A stretch of DNA of 15,731 bases from Candidatus Heimdallarchaeota archaeon (lineage in GTDB: Archaea; Asgardarchaeota; Heimdallarchaeia; Heimdallarchaeales; Heimdallarchaeaceae), in contig JAGLTP010000547.1 in assembly GCA_023135215.1 (NCBI GenBank), positions 1-15,731 of the forward strand. Reading direction: 5' to 3'. Both the position numbers and the translations under genes were made by a program. The notes under the pieces were generated by a model. That model was not told the DNA's origin. It worked only from the letters and a program-made list of their open reading frames with translations, and ran no database searches. Positions 1 through 9,025 of this stretch are shown in pieces; positions within the stretch are counted from its first letter, which is position 1; every line of letters begins with the position of its first letter.

Positions 1-55
1 CATACAATATCTTTTTAACTACATGTAATTACTTTGCTTAAAACTTGGAATCACA

Positions 56-973
56 ATGAGACCAAAACATTTGTTCTCTGTAAGAGAAATATCCAAAGAA
101 TACATGGAAGGGATTTTTAGTTTAGCTTCTTCTATCGAACATAATCCGAAGGACTTTGCAAATATCTGTGAAGGCAAAATACTAGCTACTCTTTTCTTTG
201 AACCGAGTACAAGAACAAAAATGTCATTTGAAAGCGCAATGCTGCGATTAGGAGGTCAATTTCTAGGATTTTCTAGTGCTAAAGTGAGTAGTGCAGCTAA
301 AGGTGAAAGTATAGCTGATACTTTTAGAATGATTAACTCTTATGCACATATTGCAGTTATTCGTCATTTCATAGAGGGTATAGGAGAGATAGCACAGAAA
401 TTTGCATCAATTCCTGTTTTGTCAGGTGGAACTGGAACCCAAGAACATCCTACTCAGGCGTTGCTCGATATGTATACAATTCACAAAGAATTTAGGAAAT
501 TTGAGAACTTAAATATCGGTGTGATGGGTGATTTGTTATATGGAAGAACTATTCCATCTTTACTATTTTCATTAGCTAAATATGATAATGTGAATGTACA
601 TTTAATATCCCCACCAGCATTGAAAATCAGAAAAAACGTAGAACTACGACTTCAGGAATCAGGTTTTAGTTATCGAATGACTGAGAACCTTATAGATGTA
701 ATTGATGATTTAGATGTTTTATATGTTACTAGAATCCAGAAAGAAAGGTTTCCTGATCAAACTGATTATGAGCGATTAAAAGGTGCATATCACATAAAAC
801 CAGAAGATATACAAAACGCTAAGGATAATTTAATTATTCTTCATCCTCTCCCTAGAGTTGGAGAGATTGATTATAAAATCGATGAGCACAAATCATCAAG
901 ATATTTCCAACAAGCTCGAAATGGAGTTTGGGTAAGAATGGCTTTAATTCTAAAATTTTTGGATTTGGATTGA
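56..973 (+). CDS. pyrB: Aspartate carbamoyltransferase catalytic subunit
   Basis: Condenses carbamoyl phosphate with aspartate to give N-carbamoyl-aspartate, the committed step of pyrimidine synthesis, in the cytoplasm as a trimer paired with PyrI. Visible in the 305-residue protein: the carbamoyl-phosphate loop STRT at residues 51-54 (in FEPSTRTKMSFE), the mobile loop SSAAKGES with Lys82, HPTQ at 131-134, the aspartate-binding TRIQKERF around 225-232 and HPLPR at 263-267. All catalytic motifs are intact and the length is normal for the family. The ATG lies only 55 bases from the window edge, with just a weak GGA upstream, so its promoter is probably partly outside. It is followed after one base by pyrI, the usual archaeal and enterobacterial arrangement, implying co-translation and assembly into an allosteric holoenzyme. 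Confidence 0.97.
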   Translation: MRPKHLFSVREISKEYMEGIFSLASSIEHNPKDFANICEGKILATLFFEPSTRTKMSFESAMLRLGGQFLGFSSAKVSSAAKGESIADTFRMINSYAHIAVIRHFIEGIGEIAQKFASIPVLSGGTGTQEHPTQALLDMYTIHKEFRKFENLNIGVMGDLLYGRTIPSLLFSLAKYDNVNVHLISPPALKIRKNVELRLQESGFSYRMTENLIDVIDDLDVLYVTRIQKERFPDQTDYERLKGAYHIKPEDIQNAKDNLIILHPLPRVGEIDYKIDEHKSSRYFQQARNGVWVRMALILKFLDLD

Positions 974-974
974 T

Positions 975-1445
975 ATGACAGACGAAAATGATAAGTTAAT
1001 TGTAAGAAAAATACAAGAGGGTACAGTTATAGATAGAATTCCTCCAGGTAAAGCTTTGAAAGTTCTAGAAATATTAGGTATTGATTCAAATTATCCTTAC
1101 ACTGTTGCACTTGCTATGAGAGTTCCCTCAAGGAAAATGTCTTTGAAAGATGTTGTAAAAATCAAAGGTAAAGCATTAACTGAGCAAGAAATTCAGAAAC
1201 TTTCTTTCATTGCTCCAACAGCTACAGTAAACATCATTGAGAATTTTAATGTCAAAGAAAAGGTTTTACTGAAGATTCCTGATCATGTCGAAGAATTTAT
1301 TGATTGCTTGAATCCAAACTGTGTTTCAAATACACATGAACCTATCGTCTCCTCTTTTGACATAGTATCAAAGGATCCTCTTATTCTAAGATGTACATAC
1401 TGTGATAGGATTATTGAACAGCAATATTTGACCAGGAAACTATAA
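975..1445 (+). CDS. pyrI: Aspartate carbamoyltransferase regulatory subunit
   Basis: Binds nucleotide effectors (CTP, UTP, ATP in known homologues) and passes the signal to the PyrB trimers. The 156-residue protein begins with the allosteric domain (LIVRKIQEGTVIDRIPPGKA, residues 8-27). It ends in the zinc domain, whose four ligands are visible as Cys111 and Cys116 (CLNPNC) and Cys140 and Cys143 (CTYC), the normal C-x4-C/C-x2-C set. The start is one base after the pyrB stop, with the ribosome site GGATTGAT lying inside the end of pyrB, so translation is probably coupled. The gene faces purD tail to tail across 25 bases, in which I see no T-rich terminator or hairpin. Function is firm from sequence; effector specificity cannot be read. 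Confidence 0.96.
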   Translation: MTDENDKLIVRKIQEGTVIDRIPPGKALKVLEILGIDSNYPYTVALAMRVPSRKMSLKDVVKIKGKALTEQEIQKLSFIAPTATVNIIENFNVKEKVLLKIPDHVEEFIDCLNPNCVSNTHEPIVSSFDIVSKDPLILRCTYCDRIIEQQYLTRKL

Positions 1446-1470
1446 GCTAAGTAGGTCATAGCATTTGATT

Positions 1471-2724
1471 TCAAAGCAAAGAGCCAATGTCTTTACGATA
1501 GAATAGATTCCCCTTTATTTTGGAAATATTTTCAGCAATTTTCTCTCTTGCTTCATCTAGCCCATTTCCAGTTCCCACTAGAGCTATTGAGCGACTTCTT
1601 GTAGTTCTAATCGATTTTTTCATTCTATACACAGAAGCAAAATAGAGATCAATATCCTCTGCTTCCTCAATCTGTATTTCTTCTGCAGAAGCTGGTGATT
1701 CTGGATATCCTTTTGGAACTAAATAAGTACAAACTGTCGCCAACTTACTAAAATCAGCTGTTTTAAGATTTCCATCTATTATTTGTAATGAAAGCTTATT
1801 AAAATCAGTTTCAAGCAGTTTTAGTACATTTAATGCTTCAGGATCACCAAATCTAACATTGAATTCTATGAGATAGATATTATCATCTGTTTTCATAAAT
1901 TGTCCATAGAGAATTCCTCGATATTTAGTTCCAGTCTGTTTTTCTAGAGCATAGATTGTCTTTTTCAAAATGTCTACAGCATATTCCTTATCTGAATTTG
2001 TTAAGTATGGTAGAGTATGTTTTGATAAGCTGTATGAACCCATACTACCTGTATTTGGTCCTTCTTCATTTTCATATGCTCTCTTATAATCTCTTACTAA
2101 TGGCATAGGAACTATTGAATTTCCATCAGTAAAAACCTGCATAGAAAATTCCTTACCTTCTTTTTTCTCTTCAACCAGAAATTCGTTGCTCTTAGTTAGT
2201 AACTCTCTAGCATAGCTTTTAGCTTCTCTGAAAGTAGTAAAATGATCACCAAATACTTTAACTCCTTTTCCGCCAGTAAGACCATCAGGTTTTATTGCAA
2301 TCTCCAAACCAAATTCCTTTATGGCATTTGCCAAATCATTAATTGAACTACAGATTGTATATGGGATATTTCCAGGTATATCATAGGCATCCATAAGACA
2401 TCTAGTGAAAATTTTACTCGATTCAATTCTCGCTACTTCTTTTCGTGGACCACATGTAGGAACTTTCAATTTATCTTCGAGATAGTTAGATATTCCGTTT
2501 GCTAAAGGATTCTCAGGACCTACAATAGCATAATCCACTTTCTTAAAGACACCTAGTTTTGAAAAGTCCGATAGATTACCCACTACAAATTTCTTAGAGA
2601 TATCAGCTATACCAGGATTTTCTCTCTCCATATATGTATAGAGTTTTCCATCATTTTCCACTATTTTTTTAGCAATTGCGTGCTCTCTAGCACCATTTCC
2701 AATTAATAGAACCTTATACGACAT
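1471..2724 (-). CDS. purD: Phosphoribosylamine-glycine ligase (GAR synthetase)
   Basis: ATP-grasp ligase for purine step 2: joins 5-phosphoribosylamine and glycine to make GAR. The 417 residues show the N-terminal GNGAREHAIA at 9-18, GPENPL at 69-74, the ATP-grasp glycine loop KPDGLTGGKGV at 145-155, GPNTGSMG at 222-229 and the metal-binding EFNVRFGDPE at 287-296, followed by the C-terminal domain. Length is normal for a single-domain PurD; there is no PurM or PurN fusion as in eukaryotes. It is the last gene of the minus-strand operon. Its ATG overlaps the purF stop as TAATG, so translation is probably coupled to purF. Pairing with PurF makes sense because phosphoribosylamine is very short-lived and is thought to be used at once. 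Confidence 0.96.
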   Translation of the reverse strand: MSYKVLLIGNGAREHAIAKKIVENDGKLYTYMERENPGIADISKKFVVGNLSDFSKLGVFKKVDYAIVGPENPLANGISNYLEDKLKVPTCGPRKEVARIESSKIFTRCLMDAYDIPGNIPYTICSSINDLANAIKEFGLEIAIKPDGLTGGKGVKVFGDHFTTFREAKSYARELLTKSNEFLVEEKKEGKEFSMQVFTDGNSIVPMPLVRDYKRAYENEEGPNTGSMGSYSLSKHTLPYLTNSDKEYAVDILKKTIYALEKQTGTKYRGILYGQFMKTDDNIYLIEFNVRFGDPEALNVLKLLETDFNKLSLQIIDGNLKTADFSKLATVCTYLVPKGYPESPASAEEIQIEEAEDIDLYFASVYRMKKSIRTTRSRSIALVGTGNGLDEAREKIAENISKIKGNLFYRKDIGSLL

Positions 2725-4121
2725 TATTTTGACTCCTCATAATGACTTCTACCATTTAATTCACCATTCAGATATTTTATACGAATTTCTTGAGCAAAAG
2801 GAGTTGGATAACTTCCAGAAAGACACGCAGTACAAATATCTGATAAACCAATTGACTTCTTTAATGAATCAATACTTTGATAATAAATTTGATCAACATT
2901 AAGTATTTCTTTAATTTCCTCTACTGTATTCCCAGATGCAATTAACTCCTCATCGGTCGGAAAATCAATTCCGTAGTAGCATGCGAATCGGATAGCAGGA
3001 CATGTTAAAGCAAAATAAATCTTGTTTGCGCCCAATTCTCTTAAATCCTGAACAATTTTCTTACTAGTTAGTCCTCTAACTATAGAATCATCAACAACGA
3101 GAATATTTTTTCCTTTGATATATTTAGAAGTATACAGATATTTTCGTTTAGCAACTCTTGTTCTCTCTTCTTCACTTTTCATAATAAAGGTTCTCTGTAA
3201 ATATCTGTTTTTTATTATAGCTTCCCTCACAGGAATATCGAGGATTTCAGATAATCCTTGTGATGCAGGTCTTGATGTATCAGGTACTGGAATAATATAA
3301 TCGATAATCATGTTTTCATTTTTTATTCGATTTCCTAACTCTCGTCCGAGTTGTAAACGAACATCATAGACTAGCTTATTTTCTATTATTGAACAAGGAT
3401 TTGCAAAATAAACATACTCAAACATACAATGTGCATGATCATGATTTGATAGTACTTCTCTTTTCCATTTATTATTAGAGAAAAATACTATCTCACCAGG
3501 TTTTATAGTATCTATATCCTCAATACGCATGTTTTGCAAAACTACACTCTCTGATGCAACAACAGTTACTTTTCCATTGCTTCCAATAACTAAAGGTCTC
3601 ATTCCTCTAGGATCTCTGAAAGAGAATATTTCATCATTTAACATTCCTATAATAGAATAACTTCCATCAACTTTTCCCATAAATTCTAGAACTGCTGCTT
3701 TAATATCTCCTTGGAACTCATTGATTAAATCTCCAAGGAATTCAACTATAAAATCTGAATCGCTTTCATAATTTTTCTCAGTTAAATTTGATGTGTTTGT
3801 TATGTTTCCGTTGTGGACAATTACTAATGAACCATAATCAGTTGAATAAACAAAAGGTTGTGCAAAAATCTCAATATTAGAGCTATCTGTTCTAGTTCCA
3901 AAAGTAGGATATCGTGTAGCTCCAAGAATGTATTCTACTCCTTTCTCTTCATCTAACTCTAACAGATCAGGATAGCTATCTTTTTTCGAAATTCCAATCT
4001 CATTGTCGCTTTCAAGCCATGCAAGACCACTTGCGTCCTGACCTCTATGAGTCAGCATTTGAAGCAAGATTTTTCCTTGTCTAAGTGTTGAATGACCTTT
4101 TAAAGCGAGTACTCCACACAT
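2724..4121 (-). CDS. purF: Amidophosphoribosyltransferase
   Basis: First committed purine step: transfers glutamine-derived ammonia to PRPP to give phosphoribosylamine. The 465-residue protein begins MCGV, so Cys2 is exposed as the N-terminal nucleophile simply by Met removal, with no propeptide as in Bacillus. The Ntn-hydrolase domain covers roughly residues 2-230 (HRGQDASG at 25-32, HNGNI at 103-107). The phosphoribosyltransferase domain has the PRPP loop LVVDDSIVRGLTS at 341-353. Cys232, Cys381, Cys430 and Cys433 (CTAC) align by eye with the four [4Fe-4S] ligands of Bacillus PurF, so this is probably the iron-sulfur, oxygen-sensitive type. Its start shares TAATG with the purN stop and its stop shares TAATG with the purD start. 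Confidence 0.97.
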   Translation of the reverse strand: MCGVLALKGHSTLRQGKILLQMLTHRGQDASGLAWLESDNEIGISKKDSYPDLLELDEEKGVEYILGATRYPTFGTRTDSSNIEIFAQPFVYSTDYGSLVIVHNGNITNTSNLTEKNYESDSDFIVEFLGDLINEFQGDIKAAVLEFMGKVDGSYSIIGMLNDEIFSFRDPRGMRPLVIGSNGKVTVVASESVVLQNMRIEDIDTIKPGEIVFFSNNKWKREVLSNHDHAHCMFEYVYFANPCSIIENKLVYDVRLQLGRELGNRIKNENMIIDYIIPVPDTSRPASQGLSEILDIPVREAIIKNRYLQRTFIMKSEEERTRVAKRKYLYTSKYIKGKNILVVDDSIVRGLTSKKIVQDLRELGANKIYFALTCPAIRFACYYGIDFPTDEELIASGNTVEEIKEILNVDQIYYQSIDSLKKSIGLSDICTACLSGSYPTPFAQEIRIKYLNGELNGRSHYEESK

Positions 4122-4726
4122 TATTTCACTATCCTAACTTTGTTTTGCTCGATTTTTATCTTATCTTCCGAAATCATCTTAATTGATAGAGGAAGAAGTC
4201 TGTGTTCTTCTTTTAGAATCTTTTCCGAAAGGGAAAATTCTGATTCATTCTCTGCAATATCCACTGCTTTCTGTAAAATTATTGGTCCTGCATCCACATT
4301 TTCATTCACGAAATGAACTGTACACCCGGAGATCCTTACTCCAAAATCAAGAGCTTGTTTCTGTGCGTTCAATCCTGGAAAAGAAGGTAGAAGTGAAGGA
4401 TGAATATTGATTATTTTATTTGTGAATTTATTTATGAAATACGGAGAAAGAATCCTCATAAATCCTGCTAAAACTATCAAATCAGCACCATTATTCTTAA
4501 TGATATCTCCTAATTCCTTTTCATAGGCTTCTTTTGTTTTGAAATTATTAGCTTCCAAGCTGATGGTTTTTTTATTATAGGACTTAGCAATTTCAATACC
4601 TTTTGCCTTTGAATTATTGGAAACTACTAATATCACTTCAGCTTGACCTAATTGCTGTTTCTCTTCAGCATCTAATATAGCCTTTAGATTTGATCCTCTT
4701 CCTGAAATTAGAACTACAATCTTCAT
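4121..4726 (-). CDS. purN: Phosphoribosylglycinamide formyltransferase, folate-dependent
   Basis: Formylates GAR to FGAR with 10-formyl-tetrahydrofolate (purine step 3). At 201 residues it has the family's usual length. Visible are the phosphate-binding SGRGSNL at 8-14, the catalytic Asn107 and His109 in NIHPSLLPSFPG, and catalytic Asp145 in NVDAGPI; together these are the complete N/H/D triad. The ribosome site AAGGTGA sits on the last two codons of purM (its TGA stop is part of GGTGA), four bases before the ATG. Choosing PurN rather than formate-dependent PurT implies a formyl-folate pool, or a substitute pterin, in this archaeon. That contrasts with the formate-using PurP encoded on the other strand. 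Confidence 0.95.
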   Translation of the reverse strand: MKIVVLISGRGSNLKAILDAEEKQQLGQAEVILVVSNNSKAKGIEIAKSYNKKTISLEANNFKTKEAYEKELGDIIKNNGADLIVLAGFMRILSPYFINKFTNKIINIHPSLLPSFPGLNAQKQALDFGVRISGCTVHFVNENVDAGPIILQKAVDIAENESEFSLSEKILKEEHRLLPLSIKMISEDKIKIEQNKVRIVK

Positions 4727-4730
4727 GTTT

Positions 4731-5768
4731 TCACCTTGAAAAAATTACATTATATTGAGGAATGGAAATAATTGGATCTTCTACAATTTTCCCAACTATC
4801 TGGGTTTTATAGAATTTATTTAGTAAGCTGAGAGCTTTTTCTGTTTCTTCCTTAGGGATAACAACGACAAAACCAATTCCCATGTTGAATACTGAAAACA
4901 TCTCCTGATAAGAGATATTCCCGAGCTCTCTAATCTCCTCGAAAATTTCATGAGGTCGGGGTACCTGCTTTAGATTAAAACCATAATCAGTTATTCTGAA
5001 TAATTTCTTAAGACCACTACCTGTAATATGAGCAAGACCATGAACATCACATTTACTCAGAAGTTCTTCTATTGCATCAGTGTATATTCTTGTAGGTATC
5101 AGAAGTTCATCTGCAAGAGTCTTCCCCCATGGTAGTTCTTCTGATAATTCATACTTTACTCCCAAGACCTTTCTTGCAATAGTAAAACCATTTGAATGAA
5201 TACCACTACTAGATATGCCCAAAACTATGTCTCCAACTTGAATTTTTGATCCATCAATGACCTTATCTAAGGGAATAATTCCTAAAGCTGTTCCTGCTAA
5301 GTCAAATACGTCATTTCTTTTCGCTAACATTTCAGGGATAGTTGCTAATTCTCCTCCCAATAGAGGTATCTTAGCAATTTCGCACCCCCTACAGACACCT
5401 TTTATTATTTCTTCAATTATTTCCTCATCTAAGCCTGAAACAGCTAAATAATCTACGAAAGCCTTAGGTAGGATCCCCATTGAAAGGAGATCATTTACAT
5501 TCATAGCTACACAATCAATTCCAACTGTATCATATTTTTTAGCAGATAATGCTACTAGAATTTTAGTCCCCACTCCATCAGAAGTCATAGCCAAACCATA
5601 ATCCCCTAATTTTACCATATTGGCATAGTGATTTTCTTTAGATACGACCTCACCAAATGAGTAAGTTTTTTTCACATATTCATTAATTTTCTTCAGAATC
5701 CTAGCTTCTACTAACAAATCAATACCAGCTTCTGCGTAAGTGGAAGGAATGTTTTTTTCATTGATCAT
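4731..5768 (-). CDS. purM: Phosphoribosylformylglycinamidine cyclo-ligase (AIR synthetase)
   Basis: ATP-dependent ring closure of FGAM to AIR, purine step 5, normally as a homodimer. The 345-residue protein follows the family order: YAEAGID at 11-17, DGVGTK at 64-69, IDCVAMNVNDLL at 84-95, a glycine motif GGELATIPEM at 138-147 (commonly GGETAEMP, so Leu replaces the usual Thr), and DLAGTALGI at 156-164. It belongs to the same structural superfamily as PurL, encoded two genes upstream. The ATG follows the purE stop after one base, and the purE end (AAGGTAGAG) can serve as ribosome site. I see no sign of inactivation. Confidence 0.96.
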   Translation of the reverse strand: MINEKNIPSTYAEAGIDLLVEARILKKINEYVKKTYSFGEVVSKENHYANMVKLGDYGLAMTSDGVGTKILVALSAKKYDTVGIDCVAMNVNDLLSMGILPKAFVDYLAVSGLDEEIIEEIIKGVCRGCEIAKIPLLGGELATIPEMLAKRNDVFDLAGTALGIIPLDKVIDGSKIQVGDIVLGISSSGIHSNGFTIARKVLGVKYELSEELPWGKTLADELLIPTRIYTDAIEELLSKCDVHGLAHITGSGLKKLFRITDYGFNLKQVPRPHEIFEEIRELGNISYQEMFSVFNMGIGFVVVIPKEETEKALSLLNKFYKTQIVGKIVEDPIISIPQYNVIFSR

Positions 5769-5769
5769 T

Positions 5770-6168
5770 TTACTCTACCTTTTTTACACCTAGAATTCTT
5801 AGAGCTAAGAATGCTGCATTTTGACCATTATCTATACCAACTGTAGCAACTGGCACTCCTTTTGGCATTTGCACTATAGATAATAATGCATCCAATCCAT
5901 TAAGAGCAGCTGAAACTGGTACTCCAATAACTGGTTTTTCTGTAAGAGAAGCAACTACTCCTGGTAGAGCAGCAGATAGACCTGCAATACAAATAAAAAT
6001 CTCTGATACTGAAGCTCTTACTTTTTCTACTAATTTATCATGATCTCTATGAGCTGAGAGATATTCAATTGTAAAAGGAGTTTCATGTTCTTGTAGAACC
6101 GAAGTTACTTTTTCAACTATTTTTTCGTCACTTCTGCTTCCTGCAATAATTTCAATCATCTTAACCAT
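5770..6168 (-). CDS. purE: AIR carboxylase / N5-CAIR mutase, short PurE
   Basis: Makes CAIR from AIR (class II) or from N5-CAIR (class I), purine step 6. The 132-residue protein has the family signatures GSRSD at 10-14, SAHR at 38-41 with catalytic His40, a loop AGLSAALPG at 62-70, and [16 protein letters not shown] at 97-112. Two oddities stand out. Residue 67 is Ala where bacterial and methanogen PurE carry His in a xxAHLPG loop. The protein also stops about 25-30 residues short of the usual 160, lacking most of the C-terminal helix; the stop is directly followed by purM, so the truncation looks natural. No purK is present. The start could be ATG 6168, overlapping the purL end by 8 bases, or ATG 6159 (MIEIIAG), which matches family starts better. 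Confidence 0.92.
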   Translation of the reverse strand: MVKMIEIIAGSRSDEKIVEKVTSVLQEHETPFTIEYLSAHRDHDKLVEKVRASVSEIFICIAGLSAALPGVVASLTEKPVIGVPVSAALNGLDALLSIVQMPKGVPVATVGIDNGQNAAFLALRILGVKKVE

Positions 6169-8341
6169 CCATTTTTTTCGATATGGCTCTCTCCCATGTT
6201 TTTCTTAATTCATCAATTTCAAAAGAAACAACTTTCTCAATTTCTAATGAAGAATCCTTTTGAGTTTTACCCAACACACTGTAGAAGACATTGTTTTTCT
6301 GTAAAATTTGTGTTACTTTATCGTGGTTATTTGGTGTAACTTCTATTAGATATCTAGAAGGTGACTCTGAAAACAAACTTTCTTCATTTGTTAGTTTCTT
6401 TGTGTCTACAAGATTGTCCAATGATACTTTTACACCTATATTTCTTTCAAATGTCATCTCTGCTAATGATACAATCAAACCCCCGTTAGAGAGGTCATGA
6501 CAGCTTTCTAGAAGTGAAGCTTCATTTAATTGTTGTATAGCTTTCATAGATTCTTCTTCTCTCTCTTTATTATAGAGTGGAATAGTCCCTTTCAAGGTAC
6601 CATGATTATAACGAAGATATTCTGAACCACCAAGATTTCCATCTGTTTCACCTATGATAATTACATAATTTTCTTGACTTTGGAAATAATTGTTCAGAAG
6701 GAGTTTGGGATCATCAATTAATCCTAGCATTCCAATAGTTGGAGAGGGATTTATTCTCTCATTCTTTCCATTAATCTGACTCTCATTATAAAATGAAACA
6801 TTTCCCCCTACTATGGGTAAATCAAAATCATGAGAAAATTGTCCAAGCCCTTTCACTGATTCAACAAATTGCCAATAAGATTCTGGTTTTTCTGGATTAC
6901 CAAAATTTAAACAGTCTACAAAAGCTAGGGGTTTTGCTCCAACAGAGATGATGTTTCGCAAAGCTTCAGATGCACTGTTTGCAGTTCCATTATATGGATC
7001 TAAATAAACCATAAAAGAATTGCAATCCAATGATAACGCAATATATTTTCCATTATCTAACCTAAGAACAGCTGCGTCATATCCTGCAGAGAAAACAGTT
7101 TGGGTTTGAACATGCTGATCATACTGCTGGTATATCCATGACTTATTTCCGATATTAGGAGAAGAAAACAATTTGAGAATATCTTTTCTTAAATCAGAAG
7201 TTAAAGGAAATTCTATATCCAGTTTGTTTGAAGTGTATGCTGGTTTTTCCATTTTCCTTTCTGGCTCAGGAAATCCATCTACTATGAGTTCAACAGGTAA
7301 ATCAATAACTTTGTTTCCCTTATAATAGGCAATACAATGACTATTATCTGTTACTTCCCCTATCACCGCAAAATTCAAATCATATTTACTCAGAACTTCT
7401 TTTACTTGTTCCAATTTTTGTGGTTCTACAACAGCTAGCATCCTCTCTTGCGATTCAGAGACCAATATTTCCCAGACTTCCATATTTTTCTCTCTTAAAG
7501 GAACATCCTCTAATCGAATCAAAGCTCCTGTATTCCCTTTGTGAGTCATTTCAGAAACTGCACAGCTTAATCCTCCTCCCCCTAAATCTTGTAATCCATC
7601 TAGAAGTTCTTTATCTACTAGTTCTAATGTTGCATCAATCAATATTTTTTCCATTAAAGGATCGCCAATTTGAACAGCAGGTCTTTCCTCTTCGCTTTTT
7701 TCACTCAAATCTTTTGAAGCAAAAGAAACACCATGAATGCCATCTCTCCCAGTTCTTGCTCCGTATAAAACTAGAAAACTACCTGGCTTAGAAGCGTTAC
7801 TTCTGACTATCTTATCCTTTGATATAATTCCTACACACATAGCGTTTACTAAACAATTGTTCTCAAATGGTTTCGCAAATTCAACCTCTCCTCCCACAGT
7901 GGGTATTCCACAACAATTACCATAAAACGAGATCCCTCTAACAACATTTTCTAGCAAATGCTGTGAATGCTGAGATTCTAATTCTCCAAACCTTAATGAA
8001 TCAAGAATTGCAATAGGCTTGCACCCTTGAGATAAGATATCCCTAATAATTCCTCCCACACCAGTTGCTGCACCATCATATGGAGATATAGCAGAAGGAT
8101 GGTTATGACTTTCTAAACCAAGTCCAACTAGTAAATCATCTCCTAAATTAATAAGACCCGCTCCTTCACCAATTCCAAGTTCGACATATGATGCATTGTC
8201 TTTGAAAAGATGAAACCATCTCTTTGAGGATTTATAGGAACAATGTTCTGACCACATTGCTTCAAAAACTGCTAATTCTCCTTTATTGGGTTCTCTCTCC
8301 AATTCTGATCTAATCTTGCCTAGTTCTTCTATTGTTAACAT
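6161..8341 (-). CDS. purL: FGAM synthase subunit II, small PurL
   Basis: Catalytic synthetase subunit of the PurLQS complex, converting FGAR, ATP and glutamine-derived ammonia to FGAM (step 4). At 726 residues it is the small archaeal/Gram-positive form, lacking the fused glutaminase of proteobacterial PurL. Visible motifs: [12 protein letters not shown] at 29-40 with catalytic His33, ESHNHPS at 77-83, [11 protein letters not shown] at 193-203, [11 protein letters not shown] at 221-231, DLGGGG at 251-256, and a second PurM-like repeat ending in CHDLSNGGL. Its ATG overlaps the purQ end by seven bases, with GGGGAA just upstream. Ammonia must come from PurQ (next gene upstream) bridged by PurS, here fused to PurC. 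Confidence 0.97.
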   Translation of the reverse strand: MLTIEELGKIRSELEREPNKGELAVFEAMWSEHCSYKSSKRWFHLFKDNASYVELGIGEGAGLINLGDDLLVGLGLESHNHPSAISPYDGAATGVGGIIRDILSQGCKPIAILDSLRFGELESQHSQHLLENVVRGISFYGNCCGIPTVGGEVEFAKPFENNCLVNAMCVGIISKDKIVRSNASKPGSFLVLYGARTGRDGIHGVSFASKDLSEKSEEERPAVQIGDPLMEKILIDATLELVDKELLDGLQDLGGGGLSCAVSEMTHKGNTGALIRLEDVPLREKNMEVWEILVSESQERMLAVVEPQKLEQVKEVLSKYDLNFAVIGEVTDNSHCIAYYKGNKVIDLPVELIVDGFPEPERKMEKPAYTSNKLDIEFPLTSDLRKDILKLFSSPNIGNKSWIYQQYDQHVQTQTVFSAGYDAAVLRLDNGKYIALSLDCNSFMVYLDPYNGTANSASEALRNIISVGAKPLAFVDCLNFGNPEKPESYWQFVESVKGLGQFSHDFDLPIVGGNVSFYNESQINGKNERINPSPTIGMLGLIDDPKLLLNNYFQSQENYVIIIGETDGNLGGSEYLRYNHGTLKGTIPLYNKEREEESMKAIQQLNEASLLESCHDLSNGGLIVSLAEMTFERNIGVKVSLDNLVDTKKLTNEESLFSESPSRYLIEVTPNNHDKVTQILQKNNVFYSVLGKTQKDSSLEIEKVVSFEIDELRKTWERAISKKMDG

Positions 8342-9024
8342 TTTAATTCCCCAATAAGATTTTCAAAGATTATTTTTCCATCTTCAGATCCTAAGTACTG
8401 AAAACTTGCACGTTCTGGATGTGGCATCATCCCCAAAACATTGCCTTTCCTATTAACTATCCCTGCTACATTTTCAACAGAACCATTTGGATTTTCTTCT
8501 AGAGAGATTTCTCCATCTTCTCTACAATATTTAAAAGCAATTTGATTTTTATTTGCGAGTTTTGTTATTTCTTCATCTTTATCATAATATCTTCCCTCAA
8601 AATGTGCTATAGGAATTTTCAGAATCCTGTTTTCCATTCCTTTAAGAAGAGGAGAACTAGTTATTCCTGTTTTAATATTAACCCATTTACTGATGAATTT
8701 AGTTGATGTATTTGTAGATAATATACCTGGAAGCAGAGATGTTTCACAAAGCATCTGAAAACCATTACAAATTCCAATAACAAATCTTTCAGAATTTGAA
8801 TAATCATGAAGATTTTCTATTACAGGAGTTTGGGTTGCTATAATTCCAGGACGAAGATAATCACCATACGAGAATCCTCCCGCTAGAATTAGAGCATCCA
8901 TCTCATCCATTTTTTTAACATCATCGGGATAGATTAGTTCGTTTTTTATTCCTAAACCACTCAAGACTCTCTTTACATCCAACTCGTTGTTCGTTCCTGG
9001 GAATTTGGTTATGCCTATTCGCAT
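8335..9024 (-). CDS. purQ: FGAM synthase subunit I, glutaminase
   Basis: Class I glutamine amidotransferase that feeds ammonia to PurL. From ATG 9024 it is 229 residues, the family's length. The oxyanion and nucleophile elbow are GGFSYGDYLRPG at 49-60 and GICNGFQML with Cys86; the rest of the triad is His202 and Glu204 in MPHPER. The frame is open upstream to 9090, but the extra 22 residues are hydrophobic, overlap the purC/S end and are unlike PurQ. The 9024 start has GGTGA six bases upstream and lies one base after the purC/S stop, so I chose it. No zinc or extra domain is present. Confidence 0.96.
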   Translation of the reverse strand: MRIGITKFPGTNNELDVKRVLSGLGIKNELIYPDDVKKMDEMDALILAGGFSYGDYLRPGIIATQTPVIENLHDYSNSERFVIGICNGFQMLCETSLLPGILSTNTSTKFISKWVNIKTGITSSPLLKGMENRILKIPIAHFEGRYYDKDEEITKLANKNQIAFKYCREDGEISLEENPNGSVENVAGIVNRKGNVLGMMPHPERASFQYLGSEDGKIIFENLIGELKC

Positions 9025-9025
9025 A

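Noticed and set aside
1..55. Promoter of pyrBI
   Set aside because: AT-rich with several weak TATA-like strings but none convincing, and the region is cut by the window edge.
1446..1470. Terminator between pyrI and purD
   Set aside because: The 25 bases hold no T-run and no convincing hairpin on either strand.
1283..1474. 63-residue minus-strand frame across the pyrI end
   Set aside because: Antisense to the zinc-domain coding region of pyrI and without recognisable features.
7420..7791. 123-residue open frame on the plus strand opposite purL
   Set aside because: It lies wholly antisense to conserved purL codons, has low-complexity Leu/His-rich composition and no ribosome site; the same applies to shorter antisense frames across the purine operon.
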